This document shows, piece after piece, positions 9,419-18,312 of a stretch of DNA of 20,928 bases. The notes under the pieces were generated by a model. That model was given only the letters and a program-made list of their open reading frames with translations. It was not told the DNA's origin and searched no databases. The first letter of the stretch is position 1. Every line of letters starts with the position of its first letter. Source of the stretch: Actinomortierella ambigua. Lineage: Eukaryota > Mortierellomycota > Mortierellomycetes > Mortierellales > Mortierellaceae. The position numbers were made by a program, and so were the translations under genes. The stretch is from the NCBI GenBank assembly GCA_016098155.1, contig JAAAJB010000601.1:1-20928 (forward strand). The letters are read 5' to 3'.

Positions 9419-12400
9419 CTACTCGCTGATTTCTCCTGCCTGTAGGGCAAGGTTATAAAATATCGACGTCTTGTCCTTGAGCAGCGTGGCGGGTGACGCA
9501 AACTCCTTCACCTGGCCCTTATCCAGCACCAAGATCCGGTCATAGTCCATGATTGTCTTGATCCGATGCGCAATCGTCAAGATGGTACGGTCCGAAAAAC
9601 TGCTCCGGATCGTAGTCTGGATCTGCTCGTCCGTCTGCATGTCGACCGACGACGTCGCCTCGTCCAGCACCAGGATCGACGACTTGCGCAGCAACGCACG
9701 CGCAAGACACATCAGCTGCCGCTGGCCCACCGAAAAGTTGTCGCCGTTCTCCAACACCTCTGCATCCAGTCCACCGCTCAACCGCTGCACATACTCCTTT
9801 AGGAACGACTTGTCCAGTGAATCCCACAACTCTGCATCCGTCTTGCTGCCCGCTGGATCCAGGTTGAACCGCACCGTGCCCATAAACAACACAGGATCCT
9901 GTGGAATGATCGAGAACCGCGATCGGACATCGTACAGCCCCAACGTCGAAATGTCAATGTCGTCCACCATGATCTGACCCTTCACGGCTTCGATGATACG
10001 GAACAGCGCCAGCGTCAGACTAGACTTGCCAGCTCCCGTTCGTCCAACAATGCCAATCTTCTCGTGCCTCCGGATCGAGGCCGTCACGCCCCGCAACACC
10101 AGCTCCAGGCCGGGCCGGTACCGGGTCTCGTAACCTCTAAAGTCGACGCGCCCTTGCGAGGGCCAGTCCACCGGTGGACGATGCCCCTCAATGATCTCGG
10201 GCGCCTCGGGCGCAAGGTCGACATACTCCTTCAAACGCTCGACCGACACAATGTTGGTTTCAATCTCCGTGTACTGGCGGACCATCCAGTTCAAGGTCTG
10301 CGTCACGCTCAGCGCATACGTCAGTGACAGGCCCACTAGTCCGGGGTCGACAGTGTATCCCATCGAGAGCGAAAACACCGAAAGAAACGACGATCCAAAG
10401 ACGATCACAGAGCTGAGCGACTCTAACCGGAAGGCCAGCCAGCGGTTTCCAGCAATGGATGGGTAAAACGCGCGCAGGTTGGTGTCGATTCGCGACTCAT
10501 TGCCCTGGATGAATCGCTGCTGTTGCCGATACGCGCGAATCGTCGAAATACCGCCCAGGGTCTCTTGGAAATGCGCAAAGATGGGCGACCGCGACACCGA
10601 GTCCAGACGTCGCAGCTCGCGCGACGTGGCCAGATAGTACCGCTGCAGCCACAGGTATGCAAATGCGAGGGGGAAAATCACAATGATAAAACTCGGCGTC
10701 GACAGCGTCACGACCAACAACGTCGACGCCACCTGGAACAACGTCCTCGTATAGCTCGAGAACGACCTCGGCAACACCTCGTCGACCGTCGCTTGGTCCT
10801 TGCTAAACCTGTTCAGGATGCGACCAATCGGTGTCGTGTCAAAGAAACTCATGGGCGACCGCAGCACCGACCTCAACATATCCTCATGCAGCACACGCGC
10901 CGAGCGCAACGCACAAAACACGAGCAAGATCAGCATCTGGAAGACCGTCAGAATACTGAACGACATACCCAGCGATGCATAGATCATAATGTAGTAAAAG
11001 TTGCCGTGATTCCTATCCCCGTTGTCGCTGTTTCGGCTCCAGTGCGCCAGCCACAGCTGCGTACCAATCGACGCCGCCTGCGAAACCAACAGTGAAATAA
11101 CATAGATGACCACCGCCGACATGGAGCATGCTTTGGCATAGGCAAAGTACACACTCCGCTCCACACTGCCTTGTTGAGACTTCTCTTCCGCGATCAATGG
11201 GTTGTTGGTGGCTCCAGGGGCAGTGGCAGCAGCCTTTGCTTGCTCAGCCAAAACAGGCATCGAGGGGCGACGGCGCAGGGTGCGGATACTTGCCGTGCTT
11301 CCGCGACGACGAGGGGTCGAGCGAATCGAGCGAGGGGTCGACGACAACAGCGAGTGCTCCTCCGTAGGCAAGCTTGCATGTTGGATCATGGCTTCATCCA
11401 CGGGCGCCAGCTCTTCCTCTTCGTCCATCTCATCCAAGACCATCAATGCGCTACCCTCGGCCACAGGCGTAGAAGCGTCGCCGTCGTTGTCCAAAAGATC
11501 ATCCGTCCCCTCCACAGGCGTCGAAGGGTCATTGCCAGACTCGTGTCCATACTCGGTGACCAGCTGGTACACCTCGGTCCGGCTCGCCATCAACTCGTCA
11601 TAGTCACCCGACTCGACAATCTTGCCCTCACGCAACATGATGATCCGGGTCGACTGTTGCAAATAATGGATATGGTGCGTCACAAACACACGCGTCTTGC
11701 CCGCCAACAGACCCCGTGGTCCAACGACCTTGTCAAAGATCGTCCGACCCACATGCGAGTCTACCGCCGACAACGGGTCGTCCAACAGGTAGATATCCGC
11801 ACGCGCATACACAGCACGTGCCAGCGAAATACGTGCCTTTTGGCCTCCCGAAAGGTTAATGCCGCGCTCGCCAATTTCCGTCATGTCGCCATCGACCAGC
11901 ATGTCAATATCTGGCTGCAGGCAACAGGCCTCGATCGTCGCCTGGTAAAAGGCCGGGTCATACGCATTTCCAAACGTAATGTTGGCCCGCAGGGTATCGT
12001 TCATGATCCACGCCTGCTGCGGAACATACGCGACCGATCCTCGCAGACGCACCTCGCCCGAGACCCGCTCCAGATCACCACAGAGTGCCGCAATCAACGA
12101 ACTCTTGCCGGCACCCACGCGGCCAATCACTGTCAGCAGCGCGTCCTTTTGCAGTGCAAAGTGGATGTTGGAGATGGCCGGTGGGGCTTCCTGGCTCCAG
12201 GCAAAGGTGGCGTCGTTGACGAGGACCATGTACTTGTCCGAAGCATCGACCTGGGACAGCTTGCGGTAATCCTCGATCACGATCGCATGTGGGTCGACCT
12301 CAGAACTCGTAAGGTACTTCTGGATGCGCTGAATGGCAACATAGGACTCGACGATGGAGCTGATCATGTATGGGAACATGGACAACGGGAACTGAAGCAA

Positions 12401-14732
12401 GTTGAACAGCGCGATCGATGCAAACACGATATCGGTTGTCATCGGCCGCTTCATCACCAGCGCATAAACGGCAAAGGTCGACAGCGAAACCAAGAACGGC
12501 GTTGTCGCCCATGTGAACGACTGGACAGCTGTCAGGTACCCAATCTTTCTCATCATCGCCAACTCTTGATCGTTCCGGACCGTCAACACCTTTTGGAGGA
12601 ACGTGTTCTCCCACGCGTACAGCTTGATAACTCGGATACCGTTCAGGATCTCGTTCATCAGCTTGATGCGCATGTCCTTGTTCTTCATCTGCTTCTGCTG
12701 GAACCCGCGCATGATCCCCGACAGTTTGGCATTGATCGGGATCATCAGAATCATCACCAACACTCCGGCAAAGATCGCCCAGCCCATCGTCTGGTACAGC
12801 AGCACCATCGCCATCGTGATCTGGAACAAACCACTCCATACAATGTGCAGGTACGAGACCAGGTCCTGGACTCTCTGAGAATCGATCGACATGTGGTTCA
12901 CAATCTCGCCCACTGTGAATTGTTGTCGCGACGCATTCGACAACCGTAGCGACTTTTGGTAGATGGCCGTCACAAGGCCCGAGCGCACGTGCATGCCCAC
13001 GCGGAAACAAAGGTGGAAGTACCGGTGCAGTACCGCCGTCTGAGACAGCGCGCAGATAAACATCAGGAACGCAATCGTGTAGCCCCGATACAACGGCTGT
13101 GGCTCATCCGTCTTGTAACTCATCACAAACCGAAGCATCTCCTTGAGCAGGATCGGCTGAATAAACGACAGTGTGTCATTCACGCCCTTCCAGACACCAG
13201 CCACATAAAATGGACGTCCAAAGGCCTTTGCAATCGCCCGCACCAGATTCGGGTGCTTCTTCGTCAGCTCTTTGTTCCATGTGCGCTCAAAATGTCCTGA
13301 GGCCTCATGAGATTGGTCCACCTTTCTCAGTTGCCTAAAACGATTGTCATCAACCAAAAAAAAAAAAAAAAAAAAAAAAAGTTGTTAAGACAAAGGAAGG
13401 CTTTGTGCACCAAATACATGCATGCATTCGTGGGCAAGGGGTTACTTGAAACGTCTACATCATAGAGTGATAGGCGGAGGGGGGGGGTGGCGTTAAACCA
13501 TACCATAAATCGTTCATGGTGAGAGGATTGGAGTAGCCTTTGCGCATCAAGGGCGATACCCAACTGAAAGAGATGATCGAAAATATGTTGGCATCGTCCT
13601 CGGGACACTTGTTCTACGGCGGAAGTATAAAAAAAAGGAAACATGGGCATATGCGAAGGGGGGGGTGAGTTAGAGGGTCAAAAGGGTGACCTGTTGTGGC
13701 GTGGAAGGAGGAGGTCATTGCGTAAGAATTTAAACGAGCGAGACTTACCACTTCGTCGGCTTCGCCGAGCTCAATGGCAGGCTTCTTCTTTAGCAGCTCC
13801 AGGAGAAAAATGACAAAGGTGGCCACCATTCTGACTTCAAGGAACAGAGCCGTGGACCATTCGACGCGATGCAGCGATGAAGAACAACCAAGAAGTTCTG
13901 TGCGAAGGCGGACGCCATCGACGGCCAGAAGGAGGAGCCAGTAGACCATCAAGACATCGGAAGAGCGACGGTTCTTGCGGTTCTCTGCAATAGTGAGGAG
14001 GTACGCATAAAAAATGCTGACAATCTGAATAGTGCCTACAACAGACTCGATGCTCCTTTGGAAGCCCTCAGAGTACAACGCCTTGATGGACAGAGGCAGT
14101 AAGCCAAGAGTCAGGAGCTATGAAAGTCGAAATTTAAAGGTAGGTCTGTTAGATAAGCGAAAGCAAAGAAACCTTCTTGTCCAAAGTGGTAAATAAACAA
14201 CACGCGCACGCCGTCGCCGCCCAAAAGATGTCTGGGCCTTGAGTAAAAATATGCTAGTTGTCTCATATCTACAGGGCCCTTTTTTTGGGTGTGTCTCCTC
14301 ATCCTTCCGACAGATCAATGCCAAAAAAAAAACGAGGGGACTGACCAGCTGAACTTACCATCTTTGTGACCTGGCGAGTATCTTTGGGAATATGAGCCAG
14401 TACATGCTGGGACGAAAGCTGAAATAACCGCGCCGTACCAGCAATAGCTATCATTGCTACGGGGATCAATCTCATCGCCGACTCTTCAAAGCATGGTGTC
14501 CAGTCAGCCTCGCAGCCCTCAAGCGGGTTCCATGGTCCCTGTGGAGACGAAAAAAAAAGACAAGTGTCATGAGCATGAGCATGAAGCAATGAAAAAGAGA
14601 TCATTGTAGAATGAAACAGGCTGCGAAGACTACCCTTTTGTCTTATCCTCGTTGCCAACACCTCTCGACCTCTCGACCTCCCCTCCTTACCCAACCCTCG
14701 CTGTTATGGCACTGCAAGAGGGATGATGCCAT
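9419..14732 (-). CDS. ABCC1: ABCC/MRP-type full ABC transporter (YCF1/ABCC1-like)
   Basis: ATP-driven exporter of glutathione, glucuronate or sulfate conjugates and metal-glutathione complexes; the fungal relative YCF1 sits in the vacuolar membrane. Exons on the minus strand are 14732-14691, 14538-14359, 14117-13749, 13613-13504 and 13334-9419, giving 1538 aa (human ABCC1 1531). The 14-codon first exon (MASSLLQCHNSEGW) reads directly into GPWNPLEGCEADW. About five TMD0 segments lie within 1-197. The L0 linker has PEDDANIFSIISFSWVSPL and NDLW. Each half has a six-helix membrane domain and an ATPase. NBD1: Walker A GRVGAGKSS (638-646), LSGGQ (728-732), Walker B LLDD with D753 replacing Glu, H787. 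NBD2: Walker A GRTGAGKSS (1331-1339), FSVGQ (1434-1438), LVLDE with E1459, H1490. The Asp in NBD1 is normal for ABCC proteins. The exact substrate cannot be read from the sequence. Confidence 0.96.
13356..13380. repeat. 25-base poly(A)/poly(T) run in an ABCC intron
   Basis: Twenty-five A on the plus strand read as 25 T on the coding (minus) strand, just upstream of the acceptor of the last ABCC exon (13334). It probably acts as the polypyrimidine tract. Runs this long are prone to slippage in replication and sequencing. Confidence 0.9.
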
Positions 14733-15506
14733 CTATATTCTCCGCTTTGAATCAAAAATCTCTTTGGCAGCTGTCTCTCGAGGAAGGAAGGCGAGGCTGT
14801 ATCTTGTTGAAAAAGAAGTAGAGCGAGACGAGAAGTGCAAGAGAGAGGTATACAGAGGGAGAAAGATATACAAGAGGGAGAAAGAAAAAGGGGAGGCGGT
14901 TGGAGAGACAAAAGAGAGTTTAAATCACACACCTCACGGCGTTTTATATACCCCGCACCAAAGAAAAATGTAGTCGCTACTCTGTCTCATCTTACTGCTC
15001 TAAAGCCCATCATTCCACACCACATCTCCCCTCCCTTTTTTTCGTGGGCGTGTGTGTGTGTGTTGATCTATTTGAGAGGACCGCATTATCTGAGAGTGCA
15101 CATCCCTTCTATCTCTTCTTTCCATGCGCACTGCGCAGATGCACCCAAACATGGCGTCTAATGGTGTCTGTCCACCATAACAAGTCTATAATTTGTCATC
15201 GTCAAACGAACCAACAACGAGTCAAAACAAAGAGCTTAATCTTCCTCTTTAGTCCTCGCAGCTCTTAGCTCCTTTCTCTTTAGCTGAAATGTACTGTGCA
15301 CCTGCACCCCATGTCCCTCCCTTTTCCGTGTCACTGTGCTTTCTCCTTCCATGCGCAGTCAACAAGTGTAGTGTAGAGGAATACCAGTATCGTGCTCAAG
15401 GCGATGATGAGGGATGGTACTGGTCGCTGCACAGTTGTCTTATCACGCAATGCAATGGGTAGACAAAAAAAAAAGACTTGTATCTCCCCTCCCCCCACTC
15501 TCTCCC
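14733..15506. promoter_or_regulatory. ABCC promoter and leader region
   Basis: This 774-base spacer lies between the ABCC start (14732, minus) and the stop of the small hypothetical gene (15507, minus). On the minus strand it has a TATA-like element (14950-14942) followed by a pyrimidine-rich leader. A (GT)n run lies at 15050-15063. Open frames here are short and low-complexity, and I see no gene. Confidence 0.5.
14942..14950 (-). promoter_or_regulatory. TATA-like box of the ABCC gene
   Basis: TATATAAAA on the minus strand, about 210 bases upstream of the ABCC start codon and followed by a pyrimidine-rich stretch. Position and sequence fit a core promoter with a leader of about 180 bases; this is inference from sequence only. 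Confidence 0.5.
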
Positions 15507-15968
15507 TTATTTAATAAGCATTGGTTTGGGTTGGAAGGACTTGCGTTTGCCCGACTGCGGCCTACCATACATGAGTTCTACATAGTCTGGCCGCGACCCA
15601 CTCTTATCTCCCTCCTGCTGCTTCTGCTTCTTTGATTGGCCTTGCTGGTGTGCGTCAGCCATCTCGTCGTCCTCGTTCCCCACGGCGCGGTCGAGGTCCC
15701 GAAGATCCTTGATCGCCTGCTTGACTCCGCCATTCATCTGCATCTTAAGAGCCAGCGACGACTTTGACGGCTGGTCGGCACCCGTGATCTTCTTACCAAT
15801 GGTGGGATTGGCTGTATGTGAAAGTGCATCCTTCTTCTTGCTGCTCCCTGCGCCCTTGCTGCCCGCTGTTGCTTCGTCGTAGAGGGACTCGCTGCTTCCT
15901 TTCGACAATGCAATCACAGCCTTCTCCTTCCTTGTTGGTCGCTTGAAGAACTTGGCCGACTTTCCCAT
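15507..15968 (-). CDS. Small lysine-rich conserved-looking hypothetical protein
   Basis: Single-exon gene of 153 aa; I do not recognise a named family with confidence. The N-terminus MGKSAKFFKRPTRKEK is basic and resembles the start of small fungal nuclear or nucleolar proteins (impression only). The middle is Ser/Lys-rich with KKITGADQPSKSSLALKMQ, followed by VKQAIKDLRDLDRAVGNEDDEM, a likely helix, then a Gln/Lys-rich stretch (QGQSKKQKQQ). The C-terminus has DYVELMYGRPQSGKRK and ends in LIK. There is no signal peptide or membrane segment. It is divergent from the AlkB-like gene. The ATG at 15968 is the first in frame, and the amino-acid pattern looks coding throughout. Confidence 0.7.
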   Translation of the reverse strand: MGKSAKFFKRPTRKEKAVIALSKGSSESLYDEATAGSKGAGSSKKKDALSHTANPTIGKKITGADQPSKSSLALKMQMNGGVKQAIKDLRDLDRAVGNEDDEMADAHQQGQSKKQKQQEGDKSGSRPDYVELMYGRPQSGKRKSFQPKPMLIK

Positions 15969-16100
15969 GGTTGATGCTGGCGATTAGTGGAGGGTGGAGG
16001 GTGAATGAAAAAGTCCCTTCATACCCAGCAGGTTTGTGAGTATCCCAATTGATTTTGTTGGTTCAAGACTAAGCCACAATGCCTGACAATTGTCCAACAT

Positions 16101-16150
16101 GCCCCTGTCCTCAGGGGCGGAGACTATCGAGACCCTGCAACAACAGGGTC
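16101..16150. other. Two adjacent perfect hairpins
   Basis: GCCCCTG (16101-16107) pairs with CAGGGGC (16112-16118) across a 4-base loop. GACCCTG (16131-16137) pairs with CAGGGTC (16144-16150) across a 6-base loop. Both stems are 7 bases with no mismatch, 12 bases apart, and share a CCCTG/CAGGG core. The role is unknown; they could be structured leader RNA of the hypothetical gene or a protein-binding site. Confidence 0.6.
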
Positions 16151-16307
16151 TAAATACTCAAAACCACTCGTTATGCTTGCTGCTTCAAAGTGTGGATGAC
16201 GCCAGTCTGTTAGTAATGCCAAGTGTTTCTCGACATCTTTAAGCTGTGACGACCCAGATGAGAGCGATCCCATTTCGACACTCCCTTGTTGCAACGACCT
16301 GGAGGAG

Positions 16308-16437
16308 AGCCCAGCAGCAGAAGAGGACAACAGGCAACAGAAGAGGACTAGTGGTGAAAGAGGGCCCAGTAGCAAAAGAGGACCAGACAGCAGAAGGGGG
16401 CTCAGTAGCAGAAGAGGGCCTGGTAGCAAAAGAAGAT
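16308..16437 (+). repeat. Degenerate 18-base minisatellite
   Basis: About seven imperfect copies of a unit close to CCAGTAGCAAAAGAGGAC, with units of 17 to 21 bases. The period is mostly a multiple of three, so two plus-strand and two minus-strand frames stay open through it. It lies about 120 bases upstream of the AlkB-like start codon. Confidence 0.65.
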
Positions 16438-16559
16438 CCTCCTACAAACACGCGCGCATGCTACTTCCTGTACCAGTTGTGACCGGCATTTACATTCTCT
16501 TTCACTGAAAGAGAGATGCATGCATGAACGGTTTCCTTTTTTTTCACACCTGAAGCATC

Positions 16560-17806
16560 ATGAATCAGCTCATGAATGACCTGTTTGGAGAAGACTCTGA
16601 CACTGAGAGCGAAGGGAACGCAGCAGTAGACAACATGGGTGATGACCCCTTGTTTGATGCCATTATGAGTGCAACGGCTGATGATAGCGGCGATCAATTT
16701 TCGCTGTTGGATACCACCATCCCATATACCCACGAGACATTTCAAGCCGTTCCAGGCCTGTCCCTGCACCACAATGTGCTCACCCACGAAGACCAGTCGC
16801 GGCTGCTGCAGTTCATCACGGATGCAAACTACTTTAAAGGAGGGGATCTGAACCAATCCATGTGTTTTGGCGAGACGAATCTTCGGTGGCTCCGCTGGGT
16901 GAACCCTCTCTTGTTAAAGTGTGGCGTTCTGTCTGGTCATCCAGAGCATTGGTCCTCTCGCTCCCCCCTATTTGATCAATGCATCTTGAACCTCTATAGG
17001 CCAGGTACGTGAGAAAAGCAGTGTCTCTTTTTGCTCACGCACAAACATTCCCTCGCGAGCTGTGCTCTTGTTCCCATCTCCTTCGTGAACTTTGTGCCTT
17101 CGGTCTTCCCCCCCCCCCCATCTGCTTTCCAATGCGAACGCACGCTTTTCGTTTTCGCGTCTTTGTTGACGCCCTGTCTCTTCTCCCACCCTGCCACGCA
17201 CCTCCTTGCTCTCGATGGTGATTTCAGGAGACGGTATTCGACCGCATGTTGACCTCGCACGGTATGTACGGGAGAGAAAGAGGGGAGGGGGATAACCAGC
17301 TGACAGCATTTGCCTTCTTCACTTTTGAAGATCAGTGAGGAGGATTATTGTGCAGGATAAGGAGTTCTCGGTCATTCATCAGACATGTCGACGCCTTTTT
17401 TTTCCCGTGTATGTGGTGACCCAGGTTTGAGGATGGCATTATTGTTATATCCCTAATGTCCCCGACAACCATGGACTTTTATCCGGCCAAGAATCCCATG
17501 TCACCATCGGGCTCGGCGCATGGCACAGGGGTAGATCAAGTCCGCTGTGCGACTGAGAATGATGCAGCCCCATCGCTTTCTCTACGCCTTGACCCTGGAT
17601 CGGTGCTCGTTCTCGAAGGCGAGGCTCGTTGGGCGTGGGAGCATGGTATCCGCGAGCATCTACACGACAATGTCGACGGCGAGCTAGTTCCGAGACGTGT
17701 TCGAGTCAGTGTCACGCTAAGACGCGTCCGCGATGCAGGGTGGCAGGTCGGAGACCAAGGGACAGCAAGAGAAAGCGGCGTGCGATCAGTCGTTGTCGGT
17801 CCTTGA
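16560..17806 (+). CDS. AlkB-like 2OG-Fe(II) dioxygenase (ALKBH8-type catalytic domain)
   Basis: Iron and 2-oxoglutarate dependent dioxygenase. AlkB-family enzymes hydroxylate or demethylate nucleic acid bases or proteins; the substrate here is unknown. Exons are 16560-17004, 17228-17261 and 17425-17806, with consistent phases and 286 aa. The iron ligands are H155 and D157 (GDGIRPHVD, in the 34-base middle exon) and H233 (WEHGI). The 2OG-binding arginines are R253 and R259 in RVSVTLR. LYRPGDGI, FEDGIIVISLMS and LDPGSVLVLEGEARWAWEHGI match the order of the ALKBH8 oxygenase domain, but the RRM and methyltransferase domains of ALKBH8 are absent. The N-terminus is acidic (NDLFGEDSDTES, 6-17) and probably disordered. 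Divergent from the small hypothetical gene and upstream of GGT on the same strand. Confidence 0.87.
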
Positions 17807-18312
17807 CGCTTCAATACACGCAGACCCGCCCGAATATGCTTTGTAGCAATACGTTGGTCGTCTTTACGCCGCAATCCTTTTCGTTATTTCTCACAAACAG
17901 ACAAATCGCGGGGTCTTCCAAGTGGCTGGGGGTAGGGAGGGGAGAGAGGGAGAGACATAAAGGCCCAGTTCAGTATGAATGCTGATTTTCATTTGCATTC
18001 TTTCATTTCTCCCATTCTGTCCCCATTACAGTCTCCTCCTGCTCCTTCTCCCCTCCCCACCCCACCCCCTTCCCTTCTCCCTGCTTGGTTTGCACCTTCC
18101 TCAGCTTTTGAGTCAGGCCAGGGTCAAATCGGCCGTCAAGGGGTTTTTAGCCTTTCTCTCTTACACTCTCTCGTCGCTCGTTAATTTGCTCCCCTCACTG
18201 CTTTTCTCACTCTTTCACTCGCGTTTAATTTCCTCTTTAATCTATCACCTTTGCTTCTTACTCCCAATACCTCCACTCAACTCCACTTTGTCCCACGAGT
18301 GCTTGATACCCA
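17807..18312. promoter_or_regulatory. GGT promoter and CT-rich leader
   Basis: A 506-base spacer between the AlkB-like stop and the gamma-glutamyltransferase start, both on the plus strand. From about 18000 to 18300 it is strongly pyrimidine-rich, as in a fungal promoter or leader. Frames open through it are low-complexity, and no separate gene is supported. Confidence 0.45.

Larger units (their letters stand above)
15969..16559. promoter_or_regulatory. Divergent promoter between the hypothetical and AlkB-like genes
   Basis: This 591-base region drives two genes that point away from each other. It holds two adjacent perfect hairpins (16101-16150), an 18-base degenerate minisatellite (about 16308-16437) and a palindromic ATGCATGCAT at about 16516-16525. 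Several frames are open across the minisatellite because of its repeat period, and I do not call them genes. No TATA box was seen. Confidence 0.5.

Noticed and set aside
10523..11095. A 190-codon plus-strand frame
   Set aside because: Antisense to ABCC, Arg/Gln/His-rich, with no family resemblance.
11171..12949. A 592-codon open frame on the plus strand
   Set aside because: It is antisense to the ABCC coding exon, whose motifs and length are unmistakable. Its translation is rich in Arg, His and Gln with no domain, as expected for a shadow of strong codon bias.
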